64,000 nt of DNA from Euryodendron excelsum. Taxonomy: Eukaryota; Streptophyta; Magnoliopsida; Ericales; Pentaphylacaceae. The position numbers and the translations under genes were made by a program. The stretch is from positions 33,116,318 through 33,180,317 of the forward strand of contig CM065379.1 in NCBI GenBank assembly GCA_033060915.1. The letters are read 5' to 3'. The notes under the pieces are model-generated. The model searched no databases and had not been told where the DNA came from. It saw nothing but the letters and a program-made list of their open reading frames with translations. Below, piece after piece: positions 1-10,808 of the stretch (position 1 is the first letter of the stretch; every line of letters begins with the position of its first letter).

Positions 1-1328
1 ACACTTTTGTTTACCAAGCATGACATCAAACTTTTCTTTACCATTAACACATTTTACAAGGGATTTTCTAAATCATTTACTTTTTGTTTCAAAATAAAAT
101 TCTCTTTGTTCAAAATTTCATTTTCATTTTGTAAATCTTTACTCTCCTTAGTGAGTGTGGATACCATCTTTTTGACGAGACTGTTTTTTATGCTCATTTT
201 TTTTAATTTAGCAAGCAAATCATCAAAAGCATTTTTGTAACTAATGAAAAACTAGATGGTTTAGTGTGTTCTACCTCAGATTCCTCCTCTTGTGCCATGA
301 GACATAGGTTCACAACCTCTTGAGGTTTAGCTTCCTCATCAGAGTTGGATTTCTCATCTTCACTTCATGTGGCAGCTAGAGCCCTTCTTCCTTTGCCTTT
401 CTTTCCTTTCTTCTTTAGCATAGGACACTTAGCTTTAATGTGCCCTGGCTTCTTCCATTCATAGTATATGATGGTTGAATCCTTGTTGTTGAATTCATCT
501 TTTGTTTTAGGCTTCTTTCCTCCTTTCCACCATCTTTTCATGAATCTATTAAACTTCCTTGTAATAAAAGCAAGATCTTTCTCATCTCATCGTCACTTTC
601 AAATTCATTCCTGATGTGGTGGACTTGAATGCAATGGATTTCTTCTTTTTGTCCTCCTCTTCTTGAGCATTTTATTTTTGGGTCAGTTAATAAGTCATGA
701 GAGATCTAAGAAGCTCCTGAAGTGGCAATGTGTTGAGGTCTTTGGCTTCTTGTATAGCTGTCACCTTAGCTTCCCATGTCTTTGGCAATGATCTTAGAAT
801 CTTTCTCGCCTATTTACTATTAGGATACACTCTTTCAAATGACTTTAAACCATTAATAATGTCAGTAAATCTAATAAACATTTCAGTTATAGACTCATCA
901 GATTTCATTCTAAATAGTTTATAATTATGCATATGAATGTTAATCTTGGACTTCTTGACCTGATTGGTCCCTTCACGAGTCACTTCAAGTCTTTTCTAAA
1001 TTTTCTTAGTAGAGTCACAAGTAGAGATCCTATTAAATTCATTTGGGTCTAATGTACAATATAAGATGTTTATAGCTTTAGCATTAGATTGCAAAAGCTT
1101 CAAATCATTCTCATCCCATTCATTTTTAGGTTTAGGGATGACTACCCTTTCAATAGTCTTGGTAGGAGTCTTAGGACCATTGACAATGATCCTCTATAAT
1201 TCATAATCAACATATTAGATATAAATTATCATTCTATTTTTCCAATAATTGTAGTTTGTCCCATTAAACATGGGAGATCTATTGGTGGATTGACCCTCAC
1301 CTAGAGAGCTTCTAAACATGGTTGCCAT
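1..1328 (-). pseudogene. Broken copia gag (UBN2-type, CCHC knuckle lost)
   Basis: The minus-strand reading starts at 1328 with MATMFRSSLGEGQSTNRSP, then a FNGTNYNYWKNRM motif typical of copia gag (UBN2 family). Recognisable blocks follow: KNEWDENDLKLLQSNAKAIN near 1100, a LDPNEFNRIS motif near 1040, and RKILRSLPKTWEAKVTAIQE near 780. The protein would be the nucleocapsid precursor that packages element RNA. In-frame stops (for example just after MIIYI) and frame changes break it. At about 425-475 the zinc knuckle reads YYEWKKPGHIKAKCP, so the first two cysteines of CX2C are replaced by Tyr and Trp. Lysine- and acid-rich sequence follows to the window edge. It is a decayed, 3'-truncated gag; the family call is firm, the exact reading frame is not. 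Confidence 0.8.
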
Positions 1329-1374
1329 GGATCAACTCTAAGGATGTTAAGCCTTTTAAATGTAGAGTACATAA

Positions 1375-1384
1375 TCTGATACCA
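1375..1384 (-). other. Primer-binding site, initiator tRNA-Met type
   Basis: The minus strand reads TGGTATCAGA two bases after the LTR end. This matches the 3' end complement of plant initiator tRNA-Met (TGGTATCAGAGC), except that the last two bases have drifted. It primes minus-strand DNA synthesis in copia and many gypsy elements, and it fixes the LTR boundary at 1387. Confidence 0.8.
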
Positions 1385-2105
1385 ATTGTTGGCCCAAGAG
1401 TGCAACCCAAGAGGAAGTGAATTGGGTTTCAAATATAATCATAAACAATTTTAACTAAAAACTGATTAAGCAATCTAGTTAAGAAAATATAAAAGAAGAA
1501 TCAAAATGTATGTGCAATGTGGTTAGGCAATTTCATGAAAGAAATAAAAAACAGAGCATAAGATGAACACAATGATTTACTGAGGTTTAGCCACAATTCA
1601 TGACCTACGTCCACATCCTCATGACCCCCTTGAAAGCTCTTCCACTATGCAATGAGGAATTACAAAGCAGATGCTAGTTGACCAAGAGCCTAGCTTACTT
1701 CTTACAATAGCTCTTCCCAAGCTCTCAAACTTTTCAAGTAATTTTGTCCAAGCTTCACTCAAACTTACAAGTGTTTTTAACAAGAACACTCAAACTCACA
1801 AGTTTACAAACCCACCCAAGTAGAGTAAATTAGGTATACGTAAAGTATCTATCTCAAATAGTAGATAAAGCAAGTGTAAGATCAGTAAATGTCCTAGTAT
1901 CTCAGTGAAATATCTGTAGCAGTTAGGGTTCAAGGCTTTCAGATTCAATTCAGCACTTAAATGCGTGTCTTGTTGTGCATAAATGTTGTGGGAGTCTTAT
2001 ATATATGTCTTAGCATTGATTCTAGCCATTTGAGGTAGTTGGGTTTGCATTTAACGCAAGATCAAAGCTTTAGAACGTTTAAAAATATAACCGTTGTAGA
2101 GACAT

Positions 2106-2280
2106 GGGTCGACCCTTTGGCTGCATGTGTCGACTCCTTCTTATTTGAATAGACCTCTTTAAGCAATCTGCCTTCATTTGTCGACTCTTGACAAACGATG
2201 TGTCAACTCCTTTAAGAACATTTTCAAAGTCATTCAATCTGTCTCGATGTGTCGACTCCTGTAGATGAAGGTGTTGACTC
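2106..2280. repeat. Cluster of TGTCGACTC-like motifs in the SIRE LTR
   Basis: Six related 10-13 bp motifs lie within 175 bp: GGGTCGACCC (a perfect palindrome) at 2106, TGTGTCGACTCC at 2126, TTTGTCGACTC at 2177, TGTGTCAACTCC at 2199, TGTGTCGACTCC at 2248 and GGTGTTGACTC at 2270. Spacing is irregular (about 20-50 bp). Clustered short motifs in an LTR could be enhancer sites, but no factor can be named from sequence alone. Confidence 0.6.
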
Positions 2281-2463
2281 TTGCCAATTCCATAAGTTTC
2301 ATTTTGTAAGTCTTCTTCAACCTTCGTCCAAACCTTCAAGTACTCAAATGATTTTCCAAATTGAGTTTCTAAGACTTGAAATGTTTCCTTTCATGCAAGT
2401 TGTTCTTCAAGAACTTCTTCAATCAATCATGACTTCAATTAGTATGTTGAGACTTCATCAAAC

Positions 2464-2757
2464 CTTTCAAGACTATACCAAAATCTTCAAGTGAGCTTCC
2501 AAGTCTTGTGATATCCTCTTCAGTCAATCTCCAGATCTTCTCATGCCATATCATGGAAGGCGTTAGCTCTTGCTGCCGACCTTTTTTAGACGATGTAAGC
2601 TTTACCGGTACTTTCAAGACTTTACCAAAATCTTCAAGTGAGCTTTCAAGTCTTGTGATATCCTCTTCAGTCAATCTCCAGATCTTCTCATGCCATATCA
2701 TGGAAGGCGTCAGCTCTTGCTACCGACCTTCTTCAGAAGATGTAAGCTTTACCGGTA
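2464..2757. repeat. 147-bp tandem duplication in the SIRE LTR
   Basis: Two adjacent copies, 2464-2610 and 2611-2757, both run from CTTTCAAGAC to TTTACCGGTA and differ at only a handful of bases. A weak partial third copy (ATGCCATATTATAGAAGG) appears near 2872. The period is 147 bp (49 codons), so both strands stay open through it, which explains the ORFs called there. Confidence 0.85.
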
Positions 2758-3196
2758 CTTTCTTCTAACCTCGGTGTCAGTACTTGATGTCGATGTCCTT
2801 TTTTGATCTTAAGTGTTAGCATCTCTAAGCTATGCTTCAGATCTTGATGCCGATCTTTTTATCTGATCATGTTATGCCATATTATAGAAGGTGTCAATTC
2901 GTACAAGAGGAGCTGTTGACCTTCTTTTTTTTGTTGCCGAAATCCTTTTCAATAATGCCGATATATTTTTAACTGTTGTTGATATCATTTTTAATGATGC
3001 TAATATATTTTTGAAGTCCTGATCTTTACACACCCTTCAACTTATTCTTGACAAGCTTCTCAACACAGAAGTTCTTCTATATATTCAAAGTGTTAAGCTT
3101 CAAGTCATGATCTAATCATAATCTGCACAATAAGTATAGGCATTAAATCACTAAACCAAGTTTTGTTATCATCAAAATCAAGGCATGGAGTTAACA

Positions 3197-3458
3197 AGGG
3201 GTTCATATACCCATGCTCTTATTAAAAAAAAAATACCATCTAATTAAAAATATAGATTGCCCAATACACTACCCACAGTCCCTGGGAGTTCGTATACCTA
3301 TGCTCTGATACCAAGTTTTAACGCCCAGAATTTGGGATTGACTTACAGTAAAAATAACTAATTTGATAAAAATGAATTAAATAAACAATAGTTTAAAAGA
3401 AAATTTATGAAGTCTAAGTTAAAGGAAGTTCAAAATTACAACAAAGCATCTACACATC
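3197..3458 (-). mobile_element. Remnant of a gypsy leader, primer-binding site and LTR edge
   Basis: On the minus strand TGGTATCAGAGC (3313-3302), a perfect initiator tRNA-Met site, is followed by a leader (ATAGGTATACGAACTCCCAGG) typical of Ty3/gypsy chromoviruses. To its right the LTR edge begins near 3315 (GTTTTAACGCCCAG) and runs into the insertion point of copy A at 3458. A second, imperfect copy of the leader start (GTTCATATACCCATGCTCT) lies at 3202-3220 beside the SIRE LTR. Only about 100 bp of internal sequence survives before the SIRE LTR. Confidence 0.55.
3302..3313 (-). other. Primer-binding site, tRNA-Met (gypsy remnant)
   Basis: A 12-base perfect match, TGGTATCAGAGC, to the complement of initiator tRNA-Met on the minus strand. 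It gives the orientation of the otherwise uninformative remnant. Confidence 0.8.
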
Positions 3459-4554
3459 TGTCGCACCCAAATTTTTTGCACTCGAGGAATACACACACAA
3501 GCGAAAAAAATACTGTACTCTCTCGTTAGAACTCACCCTCCTAGAAGAATGAGTACAACTAGGTTTGAATTGAAAATAAATTTGAATAAAGGGCTTTTGA
3601 AAAAGATTTGGAGTCACCACCTAACTTGATTAAGATGAGTTAGGTCACCTAAAAACTAAGCATAATCCGAAGACTACACTTAGGGTTTTGGAAAACGATT
3701 TTGAAAATATCTCCTCAAGAGAAGGTTTTTAAGAAAACAGGTTGTTTGGCAACCTTTGGAAAACATTTAAGCCCTTTTTAAAAAATAATTACTTTTTGTC
3801 TTTGAAATCAGTGATCTAGGTTCGGAGGTTGGTTACGTGTAAGGAAGACGCACTAAGCCATCATCCTACCCCGCCCTTGCGGTACCTACATATCAATCTA
3901 CCCTAGATTCACCTATGAGAGTCTTCAACTAATAAATGACCAATCCTATCCACTTTGAAAAAGAATGTTTGAAAATAAACTAACATGATGCATGATATGC
4001 AAGTGCAAGAAAAGAAAGTTGAAAAATAAATTTGGAAAGAGATTAATTTGATTTGAAAAGAAAGAGATAGAAGTTTGAATTTGGAAAAAAGGTTTTGGAA
4101 ATTAAAACTAAAGATTGAAAATAGAAATAGATCATGGAATTGGAAACTTGAAGAAAATTGTAGGATTAGAGATTGGAAAGAAGTTGTAGAAATAGAAATT
4201 TGAAAAATATTGTGGAATTAGAAATTTGAAAAATGATATGACCGCACTCATGAGGGTTGCCTACGTATCCTTCTGGAAGAATCAGGTCAGTCGTAGTTCG
4301 GATAAGAGTCCAATTGAGAATAGAAGAGTTGATTTGGAAAAGAGTTGGAGTTGGAATTCGAATTGGAATTGGAAGAATAGGAAATTTGGGCTTTGATTGG
4401 AAGATTTGAAAAGATTGGTTTTGAAAAACTTGGTTTTAGGAAACCTAAACTTAGGAACTTAGAAAAGAAGGATTGGACTTCACTTAGAAAGATTTTAGAG
4501 AAGAATTGACTTGAATATTAGACTTGGAAGATTATGAAAGCTTGGAATTTAGGA

Positions 4555-5390
4555 AAGATTCAGATTAGGAAAGTTTCAAAATAGAAAAGTGTCATTTTAG
4601 GAAAGTTTCGTTTTAGGAAAGTTTTAGGTTTAGGAAAGTTTTCACATTAGGAAAGTTTCAACTTAGGAAAGTTTTGGAATTAGAAAAAGTTCGAATTAGG
4701 AAAATGTCATTTTAGAAAAGATTTCGAATTGGGAAAGTTTTCGAATTAGGAAAGTGTTGGATTAAAAAAGTTTTGAAATAGAAAACATTTTGGGTTTAAG
4801 AAAGTTTTGAAATTGGAAAGTTTTGAATTTAGAAAGTTTCAACTTAGGAAAGTTTTGAATTAAGAAAGTTTAAGATTTAAGGAAGATTTGAATTGGGAAA
4901 TTTTAAAATAAGAAAGGTTTAAAAATTAGAAGGTTTGGGATTTAGAAAGTGTTGACTTAAGAAATTTTTGAATTTAGAAAACTTTGGAATTTAGAAAGAT
5001 TTGAAATTTACAAAATTTAAGATTTAGAAAGTTTTAGAATTTGAGTTTTAGAAAATCTTGAAATTAGGAAGGGTTTGAGTTTAGGAGAGATTTGAAAACT
5101 TAGATTTGGAAAGTTAAGATTTGAAAAGGGGTAGAATTAGGAAAGATGTGAAGGCTTAATGTTTAAGGAAAAATTTGAAAGTTTTAGGAAACTTATGTTT
5201 TAGGAAAGTAGGAAATTAGGAGAGAGTTGAATTAGGAAAGATTTAGATTTTGAGTTTTAAAATTTAGGAAAGATTTTTATGTTCAAGTTTTGGAAACTTA
5301 AGATTTAAGAAAGTAGGGGATTAGGAAGAATTTGAATTAAGAAAGATTTGGATTTTGTTTCTAAGAAGAAGTGTTTTGATTTTGTTTCCA
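4555..5390. repeat. Degenerate TTAGGAAAGTTT-rich tract in copy A
   Basis: Dozens of imperfect 12-20 bp units built on (A/T)TTAGGAAAGTTT or GATTTAGAAAG follow each other. The top strand is purine-rich and nearly free of C. Copy B has the same kind of tract at about 37220-37500. ORFs called at 5669-6045 just to its right come from similar low-complexity sequence. Confidence 0.65.
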
Positions 5391-6250
5391 AAAACGGAAG
5401 ATTGGATCAAGTTTCCTAAACGGGGAGATTGGATTTGGTTTCCTAAAGGGAAGATTTGATTTGACAAGGATTTGGAAAAGGAAGTTTTAGAAACCCTAGA
5501 TCTAGAAAACTATAGTTTTGACATAGAAAAGAGGCTTTTTGGAAACTTATGATTTTGACGTAGAAAGGGAGGTTTTGGAAACCTAGGCTTGGGGCAAGGT
5601 TGAAAATCACGTTTTTGGAAACAAAATTAGGGTTTTCTAATTATGGGTTCTAAGGCTTAACTTAGACTCTAAGGAAAGAGTTTTTTAGAAAGTGCGTTTT
5701 TGGAAACGAAGATTTTGGAGGAAGATTCTAAAGATGAGTTTTTTAGGAAGCGTATTTTGAAAAGAATTTTAGGAAAGAAGTTTTTGGAAAGTAAACTTTT
5801 CACAAAATTTTGGAAACAAGATTTTGGAAGGAGATTGTTAAAAGGAGTTTTTAGGAAAGTGAATTTTGATGAGAGTATTTTGGAAAGGAATTTGAAAAGA
5901 GAAGTTTTGGAAAATAGATTTTTGGAGGGAGTTTTTGAAAACAACTTTGGAAAGAAGAGTTTTTAGAAATCATATTGAAAAAGAGAGTTTTAGAAAGAGA
6001 GACTTTTGAAAGGAGACTTTTTTGGAAAGTATAAAAACGTCTCACTTTCCTAAAACGATTCTAACCATAAGAAGGTTAGAACCACTTTAAAAAAGTGGTT
6101 TTGAAAACAACAAGATTTGAAAATATAGACCATAAAAGTCACTTTAAATCTAACACTTTCCTAAAGCAACCCTAGCCATAGAAATGCTAGAATCACCCTA
6201 AGATTGTGATTTTGAAAACAAGTTTTGAAAAATGATATTTTGATGCAATT

Positions 6251-7280
6251 TTGAAAACAAGTTTAATGCAAGCTTTAAAAACGAGTTTCAAAACAATTTT
6301 TGGAAGATGCAATATCATGATATATATAATGCAAATTTGGGGTCGTAAACATACAAGGTTAAGGTTTCACCACATAATCAAGGGGGCTGAACCCACGTGG
6401 TCTCCGGTTAGACTAAAAGAAAGCCCCCGACATGGTGACCCTCCAATAGTCCAATCTTACACATGGACCGGGAATCCCCTTGTTTCAAGCATGCAAAGAA
6501 AGGGGGGAAAGAGAAGGGGGATTAAATAGAGAAAACCCAAGTGGGTTAGGAGAGAGAAGAGAGGGCGGGAAGTGCAGAAACTTAAAGAAAAAAACATACC
6601 TTGTGTCTTCTTTATTTCGCTTAGCTTTGCGCACTTTGCCTTCTTGCTTTTTTTTCGGTCTTCGCTTCAGTCTTCGAGAGCTTTGTCTTGGTCTTCGAGT
6701 GCTTCAAGTTGCAGTAATCCAAGCATTCAATGGAGGGTTGGAGGCTAGTGTATAAGTGTATAGGAGTGTATAGGAGGCTAGGGTTTGTGGATGGTGGCTT
6801 GGGTTTGGAAAACCTAGAGAAGCTAGGGTTTAGGGTGTGTACGAGCTCTGTATATCGAATGTTAGGGTTTTTAGACTGATTTTGTCGACCTCTTTCATGT
6901 TGGAAGAGGCTCTGTATTTATAGGCATGAGATAGACCTGGCGCCTATTGTAGTGGCGCTAGGGCAAAATTCCTCTTAGTGCCAATAGGAGTGGCGCCAGG
7001 CCATTTCTTGGCTTGGCGCCACTACTAGTGGCACCAGCCAGTTAGGAAAGTTTGTTAAGTCGGCAAGCAACGTATCTTTGACAGATTTGGGCACCTGTAC
7101 TAGTGATTACTCTGCAATTTCTTGCCTGGCTTCACTAGGAGTGACTCCGAAAAGTCTGGGAAGGATTTAAGGGACTGGGATTGGCCCGGAAGGCCAGAAG
7201 GCAGGAACACTTAGAACAGTGTCCCGGAGGTATTTGACTTGAAAAATGAAGATAGGATGTGTTGGAAGGATTGACCGGGC
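6251..7280 (+). other. Probable promoter/leader zone of copy A
   Basis: Sequence composition changes here from A/G-rich repeats to mixed DNA. The block at 6340-6580 has a clear counterpart in copy C (41790-42030), including TCAAGCATGCAA followed by a G run and GGAGAGAGAAGAGAG. The TATA-like box at 6915 follows. Three palindromic TGGCGCC/GGCGCC sites lie at 6948-7020. No gene is seen. Confidence 0.4.
6915..6922 (+). promoter_or_regulatory. TATA-like box of copy A
   Basis: TATTTATA within CTCTGTATTTATAGGCAT. Copy C has the equivalent TTTATTTATAGGCAAT at 42310. A shared box at the same relative place in two otherwise diverged copies supports a promoter and a plus-strand orientation. Copy B lacks this segment. 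Confidence 0.5.
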
Positions 7281-7283
7281 CAT

Positions 7284-7780
7284 TGGGGGCAAAACGGTCA
7301 ATCGAGCCGGAAAGCTGCCGGGACGGACCCGAAATGTCCCAAAAAAAGACTCGAGCTATGGAAACATTATTCAGAATGTTCCCAAAGGTTACCGGTTTGA
7401 TACCTAGAGCCGGTGTGGTTAGAAAAGGTGACCGGCCCACCAGGGGCAAAATAGTCATTTTGCATCGGGTTTGCCGAAATTGACTTGGAATGATTCGAAA
7501 AGATAAAGGAAGATTGAGAATATTATAGGAAGCATTCTCGGGAGATTACCGGTTTGATACCCAGGGCCAGTGTGGTTCCCGGGGCATTCGAATGCCTAGG
7601 GGCAAAATAGTCATCTTGACTGAAAAGTCCCAAAATTGGCCCGAAACTGACTAGAAGGCACCTAATCATGCTGGACAATCTTGAAAGGGTGGACTTACCA
7701 TTCTGAGGACTTAGGTGTGTTCTCAAAAAACGTGCCAAAAAATAGCCGTAGGGGCAGTTTGGTCATTTTTCACCAAAGTG
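7284..7780 (+). repeat. Array of ~155-bp repeats in copy A
   Basis: Four diverged units are marked by a (G)GGGCAAAAT(A/G)GTCATTTT-type core at 7284, 7442, 7598 and 7750, spaced 158, 156 and 152 bp. Units also share TTACCGGTTTGATAC and GCCGGTGTGGTT blocks. The same array, with the same core, is present in B (37887-38390) and C (43221-43560). ORFs at 7135-7878 are by-products. Confidence 0.7.
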
Positions 7781-8230
7781 GGCTAGCAAGTACTGGTGTT
7801 GACCTGGGTTTTGAGTATTTCCATCACTCTGACGATGATCACGTGATACAGGAGTTTGTTGGCAATTCCCAATATTGACCTGTTTGCGAGTATTACTCTA
7901 ACGGTTGTGATGTTTGTGAGTATTTCCGTTACTCTGACGGTTCACGATCATTCCCGAGACTGCCTGATCTCAGGAAGCTGCTAAAGGGACTTAGCCCCTG
8001 AGAATTAACTTTCTCAAAAGGCGTGCCTAAACGGATATTTTTGCATTAGCGGGCTAGCAGGCACCAAAGGTGGACCGTTCTACCATCTAGGGTACTTAGG
8101 GTCTTGTTCTGGTCGACATGTTTAAAGGGACTTATCATCTCGAAGAGATTTTCTTCGAAAAACATGCAGGACCATCTCAAGGAATCAATTGTCTTGAGAG
8201 AGGGATTGGAATTGGAATTGGACTTAGAAA

Positions 8231-8509
8231 GGGGACTTACCGTCTTTGAAAAGACGTGCCTGATTTGGAGTTGGAAAGGGGACTTACCGTCTTCGGAAAG
8301 ACCTGCCCGATTTGATTGGAAAGGAGACTTACCGTCTTTGGAAAGACGTGCCTTATTTAGAATTGGAAAGGAGACTTACCGTCTTCGGAAAGACATGTCT
8401 GATTTGGAGTTGGAAAGGGGTCTTATCGTCTTCGAAAAAACGTGCCTGATTTGGAATTGGAAAAGGGACTTATCGTCTTTGGAAAGACAAGCCTGATTTG
8501 GAATAAGGA
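8231..8509 (+). repeat. 47-bp minisatellite with a hairpin in each unit (copy A)
   Basis: Six tandem units start at 8231, 8278, 8323, 8370, 8417 and 8464 (45-47 bp each), of the form GGGGACTTACCGTCTTTG then AAAGACGTGCCTGATTTGG. CGTCTTT and AAAGACG are complementary, so most units can fold into a 7-bp stem. The 130-aa ORF at 8104-8496 is a translation of this repeat and has no family features. Confidence 0.8.
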
Positions 8510-8692
8510 TAATGTCCCTTAAGGGCATTTCGGTTATTTTGTCTCTATTTGGGCCCGGTGGGCCCCGCGAAACTATGAATTGATAGGATTAGACTTAAAA
8601 AGTTAATTTGGATTGAAATATGCCCACAATGACTTGAATATAAGTCTGGACAGAGTGGAGACCGCCGAGCGGTCAAAAATGGGGTGCTTACA

Positions 8693-9294
8693 ACGTCACC
8701 CTACAAATAAGGATCTAAATCCCAAAATTTTTAAGTACAACCAGACTCCAAAATAAAATACAAGATTGCTCATAATGCTAACCAATATCCAATAGTAAAA
8801 GTCTAACTAATATCCAACTTGTCAAAACAGTAGCCTTCGTGTTCAAACCTATACCTGCCAAGTCTCGTGGGGTGTGCACTTGTGCCCAGTAGTCCGGAAA
8901 CATCTAACAAATATCACAAAGAATCCAAAGCAGGATATAGGCATGATAACAACAATAAACTGCAATGCAATAAGAATGCAATGCTATGATAAATTGACTT
9001 TCACTTCAATGCAATATGATCTTCTTATCCAAACCATTTATTCTGTTTAATGCTAGTAAGTTCCATTATCCAATTCACCTTCCCAATTTCTATATTTCCT
9101 TACTCACTATCATTAATTAGTTTAGGAGAATAATAGCTTTCAAAGCTTCCATCCATGGTGTTATCCATCGACACATTCTTAGAACTTTTGTCTTAGGTAC
9201 GTAGGAATCGACACGCCTCTATGGATGCGTAAATCCTTTACCAAGATAATTTTAGGTTTTTCATCTGAGGGAGGAACAATCCCTACTTGCTTGC
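8693..9294 (-). mobile_element. Right part of the gypsy LTR interrupted by copy A
   Basis: After the ACGTC target duplicate, the sequence (CCTACAAATAAGGATCTAAA onwards) should continue the LTR that starts near 3315. It is AT-rich with no ORF. It runs up to the Athila LTR at 9295. The far end of this LTR is not identifiable because no second copy is present. Confidence 0.4.
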
Positions 9295-10795
9295 TGGTTC
9301 ACCACTTCCAACACACCCGTTGGAAGCGTATGTAGTTTAAATGGGAGTATCCCAATTATCATGTTCGCCCATTTGATTTGTGCAAATCTAGCAATAGTAA
9401 TAAGCACAATTTAAGAATTATTCCAATTAAAATTACAAGACAAGGATGGAATTAAATCTACGAGAATTAAAATTAAACCAAAAATCTTTAAAGGTTTGTG
9501 GATTGGTTTGTACTATCAACTAAGCAATTAATCGAAAACAACAATTGAATTACTAAATTGAACAATTGAAAATCTAACTAACGTAATTCAATAGACTTGT
9601 AGATTCTACCGCAAACTAAAGCAATTACGACTAAATTAGTTTAAGCCAATGGAGATTCAAGGAAAATGAGTAAGGGTTTAAAATGAAACAAAAGGGGTTT
9701 AAATGCATTTGATCCAACCTACTAATTTTGGCATGGAATTTAAAAGGTAAAATTTAGGTTAACTCAAATCAAGGATCATCCAATGGATCCTTGATTCAAA
9801 ATGTTTAGCTTTAAAATCTTGGGTTCTCTTTTAATTAGAATTAGCTTTAATTATCTTTGTGAGATTCTTAGAAATAAACCACAAGTTCATCAAATCATGA
9901 TTATAGGTCTAAGTTTTCTACAACAGTCAATTCCAATAATAGAAAATAAATACACTCAAAATATTCAGTGAGATTTAGAAGCTCCCCCTTCTCGTCCCAT
10001 GCCTCCTTTGGTAAATCTTCACGTTTGCACCCAAATAATGAGTTTAGCTAGAGAAATCCATAGAAGAAAGTTTACAAAAATGAACAACTATCATCTAAAG
10101 CTATAAATCTAGAATTTATTGAATAAAAACTCTTGTTTATATTGCAAGGAAATGATGGGGAAGACAACAAATAATGAGACAAAAATTTAGCAAGATTTTA
10201 TCCCAAACATTCTTATAAAAGTCCTAACTATAAAATCCAAAACAAATACAACCAAAACCAAACATTTTTCTCAAATTTCTCTCTCAGCCGCCGCAACTCT
10301 TGTTCCAAAAACAACTTCTCTTTTCTTTTTGGTTGCTGCTAGGTTTACAATCAAATTCTGCGCATACAATTCGAAGAGTCCAATGCGCATATGATGTGTG
10401 TCTGGACAGTGATTTAGCCATCTGGACAGTTAGCCAAATCGTTCGAACAAGCTTTGAACGAAAACACACAACTCTGGAATGGCTTCGAAGGTTAAAAAAT
10501 AGATTCTAAAGGTCGCCTATCTGAAGTAGCATCCGAACGGTATCCCATTCCAACCGAAGTGTGTCCGAATGGTGCATCCAGACAATAAATCCACCATCCG
10601 GATGGTTGTACCACCGTCGAACAATTTTCCTACACTTTTGGGCCATTTTCACCCTTTTAGCCCAAAAAACCTACAATGGACAAAGAAAATCCCTTTAGAG
10701 CAATTTATTACTAAAAGTCTATTCTAAGAAACATATTAGGGATAACAAGTTACGAATTAGGGGGTTAAAATTATACTTTTGGAATATAATCGACA
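9295..10795 (-). mobile_element. 3' LTR of the Athila-type element
   Basis: Homologous along its length to 31601-33075. The plus-strand left edge is TGGTTCACC in both copies. The right edge is CGACA, next to a purine tract, so on the minus strand the LTR starts TGTCGATTATATTCC. It carries dispersed TCCGAACGGT-like motifs at 10398-10625. ORFs at 10284-10509 lie in this LTR and are not genes. Confidence 0.75.
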
Positions 10796-10808
10796 CCCCT
10801 CCCCCCTC
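10796..10808 (-). other. Polypurine tract of the Athila-type element
   Basis: The minus strand reads GAGGGGGGAGGGG directly before the LTR start TGTCG. This is where plus-strand DNA synthesis is primed, and it fixes the inner edge of the 3' LTR. Confidence 0.8.

Larger units (their letters stand above)
1..3196 (-). mobile_element. SIRE/Maximus-type Ty1/copia element, truncated by the window start
   Basis: On the minus strand the order is LTR (3196 to 1387), methionine-type primer-binding site (1384-1375), then gag from 1328 running off the window. This is the 5' part of a Ty1/copia element. The lineage call rests on the long LTR (about 1.8 kb) whose minus-strand start, TGTTAACTCCATGCC followed by a TTTGATGATAACAAA stretch, is characteristic of SIRE/Maximus, and on a matching gag. 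Pol and the 3' LTR would lie left of the window, so the target duplication cannot be tested; the outer flank starts at 3197. The gag has stops, so this copy is not active. Confidence 0.8.
1387..3196 (-). mobile_element. 5' LTR of the SIRE-type element
   Basis: About 1.81 kb, beginning TGTTAACTCC and ending GGGCCAACA on the minus strand, so it has TG..CA ends and a short terminal inversion (TGTT/AACA). It directly abuts the primer-binding site. It contains a cluster of TGTCGACTC-like motifs (2106-2280) and a 147-bp tandem duplication (2464-2757). Short ORFs inside it (for example 2079-2339 and 2435-2701, minus) are products of the repeats, not genes. Confidence 0.8.
3459..8692. mobile_element. 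Copy A: 5.2-kb non-coding LTR-like element (candidate solo LTR)
   Basis: It begins TGTCGCACCC and ends GGTGCTTACA, so it has TG..CA ends and TGT/ACA inversion. It is flanked by ACATC (3454-3458) and ACGTC (8693-8697), a 5-bp target duplication with one mismatch. Its start is not repeated at its end, so there is no pair of shorter LTRs inside; this fits a solo LTR of a long-LTR family (Tat/Ogre-like is a guess) or a coding-free LARD derivative. No credible protein is encoded. It contains a TTAGGAAAG-rich degenerate tract, a TATA-like box at 6915, a repeat array of about 155 bp (7284-7780) and a 47-bp hairpin minisatellite (8231-8509). Copies B and C are relatives. Confidence 0.7.

Noticed and set aside
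2435..2768. Overlapping ORFs on both strands with internal protein repeat
   Set aside because: They arise from a 147-bp (49-codon) duplication in an LTR that keeps frames open on both strands.
5669..6755. Several ORFs of 64-92 aa in copy A
   Set aside because: Low-complexity A/G-rich or promoter-zone sequence with no recognisable motif; both strands open.
8104..8496. 130-aa ORF on the plus strand
   Set aside because: It is the translation of the 47-bp minisatellite; it has no domain-like composition and stays open because of repeat sequence.
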